Source: an uncultured Gammaproteobacteria bacterium (GTDB lineage: Bacteria; Pseudomonadota; Gammaproteobacteria; Pseudomonadales; Pseudohongiellaceae). From it: a DNA stretch of 64,000 bases. The notes below the pieces were generated by a model. The model saw nothing but the letters and a program-made list of their open reading frames with translations. It was not told where the DNA came from and ran no database searches. The stretch lies in the NCBI GenBank assembly GCA_937898685.1, contig CALEJT010000012.1, positions 1 to 64,000 of the forward strand, read 5' to 3'. Position numbers and translations under genes: made by a program. This document shows positions 28,660-36,277 of the stretch, piece by piece. How positions within the stretch are numbered: the first letter of the stretch is position 1; each line of letters starts with the position of its first letter.

Positions 28660-28692
28660 TGTGGCCTATAGGCCGTGGACTATGGGCACTGC
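28660..28692 (+). promoter_or_regulatory. C-box-like paired operator of the XRE gene
   Basis: A 12-bp perfect palindrome, GGCCTATAGGCC (28663-28674), is followed by GTG and then GACTATGGGCACT (28678-28690), 20 bases before the ATG. The palindrome-GTG-second box layout closely recalls C-protein operators of restriction-modification loci as I remember them. The -10 is probably TATAGG (28667-28672) or TATGGG; no good -35 is present, which would fit an activator- or autoregulator-dependent promoter. Confidence 0.6.
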
Positions 28693-28711
28693 CGCACCGA
28701 GAGTGCGGCCC

Positions 28712-29044
28712 ATGTCCAGCCAGCACGTCCCAGACATCAGCGCGATCTTCGGAGAAGTCCTGTACCGCTATCGCGTGGAGCGGGACATCTCGCAGGAAGA
28801 ACTCGCCTTCGAAGCCGGAGTCGACCGCACCTTCATCTCGCGGCTCGAACGTGGCGTGCGCCAGCCCACGATCACCACTCTCATCGGGCTCAGTCAGGCG
28901 CTCAATGTGTCGGCGGCGGACATGGTGAAGGAAGCCGAACGGCTCTATCTCAAACGAGCAAGTGGCAGCAGCACCGATATCAAGGAACGTAAGCGCGCCT
29001 ACACCAAACGGCGCAGCAAAGCGAAGGACGACGCGCGGAAATGA
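28712..29044 (+). CDS. XRE-family (C-protein-like) transcriptional regulator
   Basis: A 110-residue DNA-binding protein: Cro/CI-type helix-turn-helix at about residues 9-65 (YRYRVERDISQEELAFEAG, VDRTFISRLERGVRQPT), then a short helix and a very basic tail (KERKRAYTKRRSKAK). The HTH pattern, especially GVDRTFISRLERG, is typical of restriction-modification controller proteins and their orphan relatives. ATG at 28712 is used; ATG at 28682 and a TTG at 28637 are upstream but overlap the operator or the terminator T-run. No methylase or endonuclease gene lies nearby, so it is an orphan. Twin operators suggest that it controls itself and the small RNA. Confidence 0.85.
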   Translation: MSSQHVPDISAIFGEVLYRYRVERDISQEELAFEAGVDRTFISRLERGVRQPTITTLIGLSQALNVSAADMVKEAERLYLKRASGSSTDIKERKRAYTKRRSKAKDDARK

Positions 29045-29047
29045 CGC

Positions 29048-29515
29048 TCAGGGTGCCACAGCAGGCGCGCTGAGTGGCACACCGGGAGCGCCGGCATAGA
29101 ACACCACGATGCGTACCGGCTCGTCGCCGGCGTTGTAACCCTGGTGTGGTGCGTCCAGGACTTCGATCACCCCTTCCCCTGCTACGAACTCGCGCTTGTC
29201 ACCGTTCGCATATTCCACCGTCAGGCTACCGCTCAAGAGATAACCGGCGACGGGTATGCCGTGCGTATGCCAGCCGGTGCTTTGGCCAGGTGCGAGTGTG
29301 ACGATGGCGCCGGTGAGTTCAGCGGGAGCTCCATCGGCATAGTGGAGAGGCTGACCCAGCCCATCACGGTCGGATTTGAAGAGTTGCTGCACTTCGGGTT
29401 GCGCCTGAGCTGCGACCGAAGTGAGAAGAACGGCGGCGGCCATATGAGGCCACCGCGGCGATCGGATGCGCCTTGCTTGCGTGCTTTCATCGCAGGACAA
29501 GGCGCCGCTGCTCAT
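29048..29515 (-). CDS. Exported small cupin protein
   Basis: A 155-residue protein with a conserved cupin barrel: GWHTHGIPVAGYLLSGSLTV (first cupin motif with two His) and a second motif around GEGVIEVLDAPHQGYNAGDEP. The N terminus reads as a signal peptide with basic n-region, hydrophobic MAAAVLLTSVA and cleavage near AQAQ-PE, so it is probably periplasmic. The start at 29515 overlaps the topA stop in an ATGA arrangement; ATG at 29443 would give a shorter signal peptide. Metal-dependent enzyme or sensor, substrate unknown. It converges on the XRE gene with a 3-bp gap. Confidence 0.75.
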   Translation of the reverse strand: MSSGALSCDESTQARRIRSPRWPHMAAAVLLTSVAAQAQPEVQQLFKSDRDGLGQPLHYADGAPAELTGAIVTLAPGQSTGWHTHGIPVAGYLLSGSLTVEYANGDKREFVAGEGVIEVLDAPHQGYNAGDEPVRIVVFYAGAPGVPLSAPAVAP

Positions 29516-32157
29516 TTGGCCTTGCCCTTGCTCTGACGTTCCACCCACTTACCGTTTTCGTAATAGGCGGCCCAGCCGGTCGGCTTGCCATCGACTTCGC
29601 TCTGCACGTATTGCTCGCGCGTCTTGCGGCTGAAGCGCAGGACGGCGAGATTGCCATCGGGATCCTGCACCGGCGCGTCGAGCAGATAGTGATATTTCGG
29701 ATCGATCTCGTGCTTGTGCGGCAACAGCTCCTTGATGAGCGGCGCACGCGTCTCGCGATTGCGCGGGAACTTGCTGGCGGCGAGGAAGAGACCGGAAGCG
29801 CCGTCACGCAGCACGTAGGTGTCGTCCACCTTCTCGCACTTGAGTTCGGGCATCGGCACCGCTTCCATCTTCGGCGGCGCGGCTTCACCGTTGCGCAGCA
29901 GTTTGCGCGTGTTCTTGCAGTCGGCGTTGGTGCAACCGAAGTACTTGCCGAAGCGGCCCGTCTTGAGCTGCATCTCGCTGCCACACTTGTCGCATTCGAG
30001 CGTGGGGCCATCGTAGCCCTTCAGCTTGAAGTTGCCGTTCTCGACCTCGAAGCCCGGACAACTCGGGTTGTTGCCGCATACGTGCAACTTGCGCTTCTCG
30101 TCGATCAGGTAGGAATCCATCGCAGCGTCGCAGATCTTGCAGCGACGCTTGTTCATCAGAAGACGCGACTCGGCCTCGTCATCCGCATCGACGCTGATGG
30201 CTTCGTCACCCGGAATCAGGTTGAGCGTGGACTTGCAGCGCTCCTTCGGCGGCAGGTTGTAACCGGAACAACCGAGGAACACGCCGGTGGAGCCGGTGCG
30301 GATCTGCATGTGACGACCACAGAGCGGACAGGGTATGTCGGTCTCGGTCGGATCGTTGGCACGCATGCCACCCTCTTCCGCCTGCGCCTTTTCCAGCTGC
30401 TCGGTGAACTTGGCGTAGAACTCGTCGAGCACTTCGATCCAGTCGAGCTTGCCCTGGGCGATGTCGTCCAGATAGCTCTCCATGTTCGCGGTGAAGTCGT
30501 AGTCCATCAGATCGCTGAAGTTCTCAACCAGACGTTCCGTTACGATGTCACCCATCTTGAGGGCATAGAAGCGGCGGTTTTCCAGCTTCACATAACCACG
30601 TTCCTGGATGGTGGAGATGATCGAGGCGTAGGTCGACGGACGACCGATATTGCGCTTTTCCAATTCCTTGACCAGGCTCGCCTCGGTGTAACGCGCCGGC
30701 GGCTTGGTGAAATGCTGCACCGGTTCGAGGTCCTTCAGTTTCAGCGCGTCGCCCACCTTGAGGTCGGGCAGTACGACGTCTTCGTCCTTGCCGGAAGCGG
30801 GGAATACACGGGTGTAACCGTCGAACTCCATGATGCGGCCCTTGATGCGCAACTCGAACTCACCGGCGGTGACGTCGATCGAAGTGCTCTTGTAACGCGC
30901 CGGCGTCATCTGACACGCGACGAACTGCTGCCAGATCAGGTTGTACAGACGCACGGCATCGCGCTCCATCGCCGCCAGCGCAGAAGAGTTCTCGGTGACG
31001 TTCACGTCCGAGGGACGAATCGCTTCGTGCGCTTCCTGCGCGCCTTCGCGGCTGGTGTAGCTCTGCGGTTTCTCGGGCAGGTAGGCCTTGCCGAACTTCT
31101 TGTCGATGTAGTCACGGCAGGCGGCAACGGCGTCGGCGCTCAGGTGCGTCGAGTCGGTACGCATGTAGGTGATGAACCCGGCCTCGTAGAGGCGCTGCGC
31201 CATCATCATGGTCTTCTTCACGCTGAAGCCGAGTCGCGTCGAAGCGGCCTGCTGCAGCGTAGAGGTGATGAACGGTGCCTTGGGACGTGAAGTGGTCGGT
31301 TTGTCTTCGCGGGCGGTGACGCGATAGACGGCGTCGCGCAGGAGCGCAACGGCGGCCTCCGTTTCGGCCTGGTTGCGCGGGCGGAATTCCTCGCCCTTCT
31401 GCTTCACCACCTGGAACTTCAGGGCATCCTTGGCCGCTTGGCTCAGGAGCGCGGCATAGAGTTCCCAATATTCTTCCGGTACGAAGGCGCGGATTTCGCG
31501 CTCACGCTCGACCAACAGGCGCACCGCCACCGACTGCACACGGCCGGCGGAAAGACCACGGGCGATCTTGGCCCAGAGCAACGGCGACACCATGAAGCCC
31601 ACCACGCGGTCCAGGAAGCGGCGTGCCTGCTGCGCTTCCACGTGTTTCATGTCGAGCTTGCCGGGGTTGGCGAAGGCGGCTTCGATCGCCTTCTTGGTGA
31701 TTTCGTTGAAGACCACGCGCGAGTAACGCGAGGGATCGCCGCCGATGGCTTCCTGCAGGTGCCAGGCGATGGCCTCCCCTTCGCGGTCCAAGTCGGTTGC
31801 GAGATAGACGCGCTCGCTGGCCTCGGCCAGCTTGCGGAGTTCGGCCACCACCTTCTCCTTGCCGGGCAGGATCTGGTAGTTGGCTTCCCAGCCCTTCTCG
31901 GGGTTGATACCCATGCGCGCCACCAGCTGCTCCTTGGCCTTGCGCGCCTTGTGGGCGGCCTTCTGCGCTGGGCTCAGCTTACGGGTCTCGGCCGCCTTCT
32001 TGGCGCGCTCCTTGACGTCGATTTCGTCCCCACTGCCACTGACGGGCAAATCCCGGATGTGGCCGATGCTGGACTTCACCACGAAATCCTTGCCCAGGTA
32101 CTTGTTGATGGTCTTGGCTTTGGCGGGCGACTCGACGATGACTAGATTCTTAGCCAT
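29512..32157 (-). CDS. topA: DNA topoisomerase I
   Basis: Relaxes negative supercoils by a transient single-strand break. The 881-residue protein begins with the Toprim domain (LVIVESPAKAKTINKYLG; DLDREGEAIAWHL), has the active-site Tyr at about residue 331 in FITYMRTDSTHLS, and ends with three zinc-ribbon modules (CPLCG...C..., CKICD...C, CDKCG...CTNADC) and a short basic tail ending KGKAK. Length matches E. coli TopA (865). The ATG lies 177 bases downstream of the promoter at 32334-32362. Downstream, the cupin gene overlaps its stop codon by four bases. Confidence 0.97.
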   Translation of the reverse strand: MAKNLVIVESPAKAKTINKYLGKDFVVKSSIGHIRDLPVSGSGDEIDVKERAKKAAETRKLSPAQKAAHKARKAKEQLVARMGINPEKGWEANYQILPGKEKVVAELRKLAEASERVYLATDLDREGEAIAWHLQEAIGGDPSRYSRVVFNEITKKAIEAAFANPGKLDMKHVEAQQARRFLDRVVGFMVSPLLWAKIARGLSAGRVQSVAVRLLVEREREIRAFVPEEYWELYAALLSQAAKDALKFQVVKQKGEEFRPRNQAETEAAVALLRDAVYRVTAREDKPTTSRPKAPFITSTLQQAASTRLGFSVKKTMMMAQRLYEAGFITYMRTDSTHLSADAVAACRDYIDKKFGKAYLPEKPQSYTSREGAQEAHEAIRPSDVNVTENSSALAAMERDAVRLYNLIWQQFVACQMTPARYKSTSIDVTAGEFELRIKGRIMEFDGYTRVFPASGKDEDVVLPDLKVGDALKLKDLEPVQHFTKPPARYTEASLVKELEKRNIGRPSTYASIISTIQERGYVKLENRRFYALKMGDIVTERLVENFSDLMDYDFTANMESYLDDIAQGKLDWIEVLDEFYAKFTEQLEKAQAEEGGMRANDPTETDIPCPLCGRHMQIRTGSTGVFLGCSGYNLPPKERCKSTLNLIPGDEAISVDADDEAESRLLMNKRRCKICDAAMDSYLIDEKRKLHVCGNNPSCPGFEVENGNFKLKGYDGPTLECDKCGSEMQLKTGRFGKYFGCTNADCKNTRKLLRNGEAAPPKMEAVPMPELKCEKVDDTYVLRDGASGLFLAASKFPRNRETRAPLIKELLPHKHEIDPKYHYLLDAPVQDPDGNLAVLRFSRKTREQYVQSEVDGKPTGWAAYYENGKWVERQSKGKAK

Positions 32158-32333
32158 TAATGCTTGAATTTCCTAAGTTTTTCCCAGAAGGAACAGCATG
32201 GCTGCCCCGGCTTTGAGCGAAGCTCCCTTTCCCTTGGCCTGGGCAGAAAAAGGCCGGCATTAAACCATCGCCCCCTGGAAAAGGAAAGGAGCCTCCCGGC
32301 GGGTGCTCGTCAAATCCGGCACGATCGCGCCGC

Positions 32334-32362
32334 CTTATATGGGGGCGCGACAGGAAAAACAA
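32334..32362 (-). promoter_or_regulatory. topA promoter with sigma70 and sigma32 features
   Basis: On the minus strand: -35 TTGTTT (32357-32362), 17-bp spacer, -10 TATAAG (32334-32339). Overlapping it is CCCCATAT (32337-32344) with CTTG about 15 bases upstream, matching the -10 and part of the -35 of sigma32 promoters. E. coli topA has a heat-shock promoter, so dual use is plausible. Confidence 0.5.
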
Positions 32363-32386
32363 GGCGGGGACGGAGGCGGCCGACTG

Positions 32387-32410
32387 CCTCCCGTCCTGAA
32401 GGACGGGAGG
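32387..32410 (-). terminator. Hairpin downstream of ilvE
   Basis: A perfect 11-bp inverted repeat, CCTCCCGTCCT and AGGACGGGAGG, with a 2-base centre lies 11 bases past the ilvE stop. No T-run follows on the minus strand, so it may be a weak terminator or a 3' end stabiliser. Confidence 0.5.
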
Positions 32411-32420
32411 ACGCAGCTGG

Positions 32421-33455
32421 TCAGAGAGTGACTTCGCGGGTCCAGCCGAAGGGATCCGGGCGCTCGCCGCGCTGGATCTGGCAGAGAGTGTCGTACAGCT
32501 TCTGCATCACGGGGCCGACGGCCTCGCCGTTGCCGTAGAAGTGGTGCCAGGCGCCGTCGAACCAGATCTTGCCGACCGGGGACAGAACGGCTGCCGTGCC
32601 GCAAGCGGCGACTTCCTCGAAGTTGTGGATCTCGGCACGCAGGTCGATCGGACGCTCTTCCGTCACCATGCCCAGCTCATGCTTGGCGATGTCCATGATG
32701 GAACGGCGCGTGATGCTGGGCAGGATCGCACGCGAGGACGGCGTGATGACCTTGTTGTCCTTGGTGGCGATCACGATGTTGGCCGATCCTGCTTCTTCTA
32801 TATAGCGGTGTTCGGCGGCATCGAGATAGAGCGCCTCGTAGGCTCCCAGCTCCTGCGCACGACGGGTGGCGTAGAGACCGCCCGGATAGTTGGCGCCGGC
32901 CTTGACGTCACCGAGACCTTTCGGCGCCGCGCGATCGAAATCGCTGACCGCGAGCGAGATGACGGACAGACCGCCGCTCTTGTAATACGGCCCTACCGGG
33001 CAAACGATGACGCGGAATTCATATTGCTTGGCCGGACGTAGCCCCATGTTGGCGCCGACACCGATCAGAAGCGGACGGATGTAGAGAGAGGCACCGCTAC
33101 CATAGGGAGGAACCCAGGCGGCGTTGGCACGTACCGCTTCCGTGACGCCGCGCAGGAACAGCTCCTGCGGCACGCGCGGCATGGACAGACGATCGGCCGT
33201 ATTCTGCATGCGCTCACAGTTGAGATCGGGACGGAACAACAGAATGCGTCCATCCTGTGCCGTCTGCGCCTTGAGCCCCTCGAAGCACTGCTGGGCGTAG
33301 TGGAGCGCGGGCGAACCTTCGTGCAGCTGAATCACCTCGGAGGTCACGAGCTCGCCGTTGGACCACTGGCCATCCTGCCAGGTAGCGGAAAAACGGTAGT
33401 CTGTCTTGGTGTATTCGAAGCCGAGCTTGCTCCACTCGATGTTCTTCTTTTCCAC
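32421..33455 (-). CDS. ilvE: Branched-chain amino acid aminotransferase
   Basis: Class IV PLP enzyme for the last step of Leu, Ile and Val synthesis. The 344-residue protein is of the BCAT/yeast-mammal type: WSKLGFEYTKTDYRF at the start, YAQQCFEGLKA, PLP lysine in LGDVKAGANYPGGLYA, and IEEAGSANIVI. GTG at 33455 is chosen over an ATG 48 bases upstream because GGAG precedes it, related proteins begin here, and the -10 TATAAT (33493-33498) would overlap the upstream start region. It diverges from tatD. Confidence 0.93.
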   Translation of the reverse strand: MEKKNIEWSKLGFEYTKTDYRFSATWQDGQWSNGELVTSEVIQLHEGSPALHYAQQCFEGLKAQTAQDGRILLFRPDLNCERMQNTADRLSMPRVPQELFLRGVTEAVRANAAWVPPYGSGASLYIRPLLIGVGANMGLRPAKQYEFRVIVCPVGPYYKSGGLSVISLAVSDFDRAAPKGLGDVKAGANYPGGLYATRRAQELGAYEALYLDAAEHRYIEEAGSANIVIATKDNKVITPSSRAILPSITRRSIMDIAKHELGMVTEERPIDLRAEIHNFEEVAACGTAAVLSPVGKIWFDGAWHHFYGNGEAVGPVMQKLYDTLCQIQRGERPDPFGWTREVTL

Positions 33456-33492
33456 AGCTGCTCTCCGAAGGTGGGTGACGATGTGGCGGGCG

Positions 33493-33498
33493 ATTATA
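33493..33498 (-). promoter_or_regulatory. -10 element of the ilvE promoter
   Basis: A perfect TATAAT on the minus strand places the transcription start near 33486, about 30 bases before the GTG of ilvE. No good -35 is seen at 16-18 bp, so an activator may be needed. Confidence 0.5.
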
Positions 33499-33605
33499 CT
33501 CACAGTTCAGAAATTAGGACACCCTTCTTGACCAATTTCGCGACGACCTTGATCGTGGACAGTATGAGGCCTCCTGCCTACCATTTGCGCTTTTTTGGAT
33601 AGACG

Positions 33606-34415
33606 ATGAGCACCACTCTGCCGCCCCTGATCGACATCGGCGCCAACCTCGTTCACGAAAGCTTCGCCCACGACCTCGATGCAGTATTGCAAGCTGCCTG
33701 GGACGTAGGCCTCACCCATATCGTCGTCACCGGCACTTCCGTCGCAAGCAGTGAAGCCGCTGCTGCGCTCACCGCAGTACAGCCCTCACGACTCTTCAGC
33801 ACAGCTGGTGTGCATCCGCACGAAGCGAGTCACTTCACACCGGAAAGTGTCGAAAAGTTACGTGCGCTCTATCGCCTGCCTCAGGTCGTGGCAGTCGGTG
33901 AAACCGGCCTCGACTACAACCGCAACTATTCCCCCGTGCCCGATCAGGAACGGGTATTTGCGGAACAATTGCAGTTGGCGGTGGAAACGAAACTTCCTGT
34001 GTTTCTGCATCAACGCGATGCGCACGAGCGTTTTCTGCCGATCCTGAGGGAACAACGCGATCACCTCTCACGCGCCGTGGTGCACTGCTTCACCGGCACG
34101 CGCGAAGAGCTCTACGACTATCTCGATCTCGATCTTTACATCGGCATCACCGGTTGGATCTGCGATGAACGCCGCGGCCTCGAACTGCAACAGATCGTCA
34201 AAGACATCCCGCGCGATCGTCTGATGATCGAAACCGACGCCCCCTATCTCCAACCGCGCACCATCCAACCGCGCCCCAAACACCGCCGCAACGTCCCTGC
34301 CTTTCTCACCTGGGTTCTCGCCCAGGTCGCGACTTGCTGCGGACGTCCCGCGGAAGAAATCGCGCATGAAACCTCGGCAAATGCGCGGGAGTTTTTCGGG
34401 TTGCCGCAGAATTGA
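33606..34415 (+). CDS. tatD: TatD family metal-dependent DNase
   Basis: A 269-residue TIM-barrel hydrolase with the metal ligand motifs of TatD: PLIDIGANL, TAGVHPHEA, GETGLDYNRNYSP, FLHQRDAHERF, HCFTGTREEL and IETDAPYLQPR. TatD proteins are 3'-5' exonucleases acting on DNA and RNA ends during repair. The DIGANL first motif groups it with TatD proper rather than YcfH or YjjV, which begin with DxHxH. It is a single gene with no tatABC nearby. ATG 33606 fits the family start; no strong Shine-Dalgarno. Confidence 0.9.
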   Translation: MSTTLPPLIDIGANLVHESFAHDLDAVLQAAWDVGLTHIVVTGTSVASSEAAAALTAVQPSRLFSTAGVHPHEASHFTPESVEKLRALYRLPQVVAVGETGLDYNRNYSPVPDQERVFAEQLQLAVETKLPVFLHQRDAHERFLPILREQRDHLSRAVVHCFTGTREELYDYLDLDLYIGITGWICDERRGLELQQIVKDIPRDRLMIETDAPYLQPRTIQPRPKHRRNVPAFLTWVLAQVATCCGRPAEEIAHETSANAREFFGLPQN

Positions 34416-34684
34416 AGACAGAGCGAGAGGAGTCGAATACGAAGCTCGTCCCTCCTCTCCATCCTTTGCTCGTGAGTTCTCCAAGTTCAAAGTGTCGTTG
34501 GTGCATTCGACATCGCTGGTTGGGATTCACTGCGCGAAGTCCGACCTACGCACATGACGATCACTGCAATCGATCGAGCGTTGCGGATGCAGGAAACTGC
34601 GGGCATTCATGCCAGCGCACACTCGCGTGTGTAGCACGGCCAAAGAATGTAGAGGGCTAACTGAGTCAGTTGAGGAGTCGGAGA

Positions 34685-34957
34685 TCAGCAAGCATCGATA
34701 GCGGCGTCGACGAACTCACCGAGCGCCACCGCATCGAAGGGCCAGTTGAGTTCGCGCTGCTCTTCGCGCACCGAAGTCGCAAGCACGGGAATGCGCACAC
34801 CATAGCGCTCCATCAACGCATCGGACGTACTGATGTCGATTTCTTCGAGCACGCCGATGTGCGGCGGCACCACGTCGACGAAGATTGCCTTCGCCTGCTC
34901 ACACAAATGACAAGCGCTGGTCCCGTAGAGAATGAAAGACTTCGGCAAGGACGGCAT
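34685..34957 (-). CDS. Glutaredoxin-like protein (DUF836 type)
   Basis: A 90-residue thioredoxin-fold protein: beta strand FILYGTSACHLCEQAKAIF with a CxxC redox motif (C-H-L-C, about residues 17-20), and a cis-proline segment YGVRIPVLA. This is the glutaredoxin-like DUF836 pattern. Its ATG at 34957 overlaps the pyrD stop (TGATG on the minus strand), so translation is probably coupled to pyrD. An in-frame start 36 bases upstream is possible but less likely. The thiol partner is unknown. Confidence 0.85.
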   Translation of the reverse strand: MPSLPKSFILYGTSACHLCEQAKAIFVDVVPPHIGVLEEIDISTSDALMERYGVRIPVLATSVREEQRELNWPFDAVALGEFVDAAIDAC

Positions 34958-35994
34958 CACGAATGCCGCAATTTCTTGAGCGCCCGCACACAATCGCGGA
35001 TCAAGGCCGGACCGCGATAGATGAAGCCACTGTAGAGCTGCACGAGCGAAGCCCCCGCCTCGCCCTTCGCCGCAGCATCCTCACCCTTCATGATGCCGCC
35101 AACGCCGATCAAGGGCAGCCGCCCAGAGGTTGCATCCCACAAATGCGCCAGCACCGTGGTCGACGCCTGCGTCAACGGTGCACCACTCAAACCACCGGCT
35201 TCATTCATGTAAGGCGACGACTCCACACCGCCTCGACTCAGGGTCGTGTTGGTGGCGATCAACCCATCGAAACCTTCGTTCATTACCGTGCGCGCAATGC
35301 TGCGTGCTTCGGCCTCGCTCAGATCCGGCGCCACCTTCAACAGCATCGGCACCCGGCGCCCCGTCGCTTTCTGCAAACTCTCCTGCTCCGTCTTCAATAG
35401 ACGCAGCAACTGCGCCAACTGCTCGCCGAACTGCAGCGAACGCAGGCCAGGCGTGTTGGGAGAGGAAAGGTTCACCACGACATAGTCGGCCACTTCATAA
35501 ACGGCACGCAGGCAGGTCAGATAATCCTGCGCTGCATCCTCCACCTTGGTGCTCAGGTTCTTGCCGATGTTCACGCCGACGATGCCGCGATAGCGCCGGT
35601 TCTTCAGATTTTTCACCAAATGGTCGACGCCCAGGTTGTTGAAGCCCATGCGGTTGATGATGGCGTGCTCGGGTGCGAGGCGGAACAAGCGCGGCTTGGG
35701 ATTGCCCGGTTGCGGCTTGGGCGTGACCGTGCCGACTTCGATGAAGCCGAAGCCGAGCGCACCCAGCGCGTCGACGTAGTCGGCATTCTTGTCGAGACCA
35801 GCGGCAAGCCCCACCGGATTCGGGAAGTTCAGACCCAGCACCTGCACCGGCAATTCAGGGATGCGTGGTTTGAGCAACCAGCTCAGATGCAAACGGTGCA
35901 AGAGTGCCAGTCCCTTCAATCCCCACTCGTGGGAGGTTTCGGCGGGAAGAAGGAAAAGAAAGAAGCGGAAACAGCGGAACAGCAGAGATGCCAA
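34957..35994 (-). CDS. pyrD: Dihydroorotate dehydrogenase (quinone), class 2
   Basis: Oxidises dihydroorotate to orotate in pyrimidine synthesis, passing electrons to quinone at the inner membrane. The 345-residue protein has the amphipathic/hydrophobic N-terminal helices typical of class 2 (FLFLLPAETSHEWGLK), GLAAGLDKNADYVDALGALGFGFIEVG with the FMN site, the catalytic Ser region VVNLSSPNTPGLRSLQ and LKVAPDLS. TTG at 35994 is proposed as start: longer frames to 36117 run through the promoter (36029-36057) and do not resemble the family. The glutaredoxin-like gene overlaps its stop. Confidence 0.93.
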   Translation of the reverse strand: MASLLFRCFRFFLFLLPAETSHEWGLKGLALLHRLHLSWLLKPRIPELPVQVLGLNFPNPVGLAAGLDKNADYVDALGALGFGFIEVGTVTPKPQPGNPKPRLFRLAPEHAIINRMGFNNLGVDHLVKNLKNRRYRGIVGVNIGKNLSTKVEDAAQDYLTCLRAVYEVADYVVVNLSSPNTPGLRSLQFGEQLAQLLRLLKTEQESLQKATGRRVPMLLKVAPDLSEAEARSIARTVMNEGFDGLIATNTTLSRGGVESSPYMNEAGGLSGAPLTQASTTVLAHLWDATSGRLPLIGVGGIMKGEDAAAKGEAGASLVQLYSGFIYRGPALIRDCVRALKKLRHS

Positions 35995-36028
35995 GGTGTA
36001 GTACCAGCAGGAATTCGAACTGGTGCGC

Positions 36029-36057
36029 ACTATAGTAAGCGCCCCTCTGCGCATCAA
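36029..36057 (-). promoter_or_regulatory. pyrD promoter
   Basis: On the minus strand: -35 TTGATG (36052-36057), 17-bp spacer, -10 TATAGT (36029-36034, 5 of 6). Predicted start of transcription near 36022, about 28 bases before the proposed TTG start of pyrD, which helps to exclude upstream start codons. Confidence 0.6.
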
Positions 36058-36144
36058 GCCGAACCCGGTGTACTTGTGTCGGCGGTGGTGCCCCGGGCCA
36101 GAAACACCAGGTTCCACTTGACTACTCTGGCTCTTCCTTTCCAG

Positions 36145-36213
36145 TTGGATCGCGCCCGAAGTTCTCGCTAGAATCCCTGAGCCTCAGACTCAGGTCCCCG
36201 CCGCTTGGCGGCC
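36145..36213 (+). promoter_or_regulatory. Promoter and leader hairpins of the moxR-bat operon
   Basis: -35 TTGGAT (36145-36150), 18-bp spacer, -10 TAGAAT (36169-36174, 5 of 6). Just downstream are two short inverted repeats: CCTGAG...CTCAGG (36176-36194) and GCCGC-TTG-GCGGC (about 36201-36213). They could be operator half-sites or leader hairpins. Confidence 0.45.
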
Positions 36214-36277
36214 AGCATTCGACAGTCCATGGCCGCTACCGCACACACAGCACCGTAGACGAGCAAGAGAATATTAC

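Noticed and set aside
28637..28711. Longer XRE protein starting at TTG 28637 or ATG 28682
   Set aside because: These starts lie in the terminator T-run or within the operator; the HTH begins right after ATG 28712.
29473..31290. 605-codon open frame opposite topA
   Set aside because: Antisense shadow; no domain and no start signal, whereas topA is complete.
33456..33503. 16-residue N-terminal extension of IlvE
   Set aside because: It would start inside the promoter -10; GTG 33455 has GGAG and fits homologues.
35995..36117. Longer PyrD starting at 36117 or 36054
   Set aside because: Those starts lie upstream of or within the -35/-10 elements at 36029-36057.
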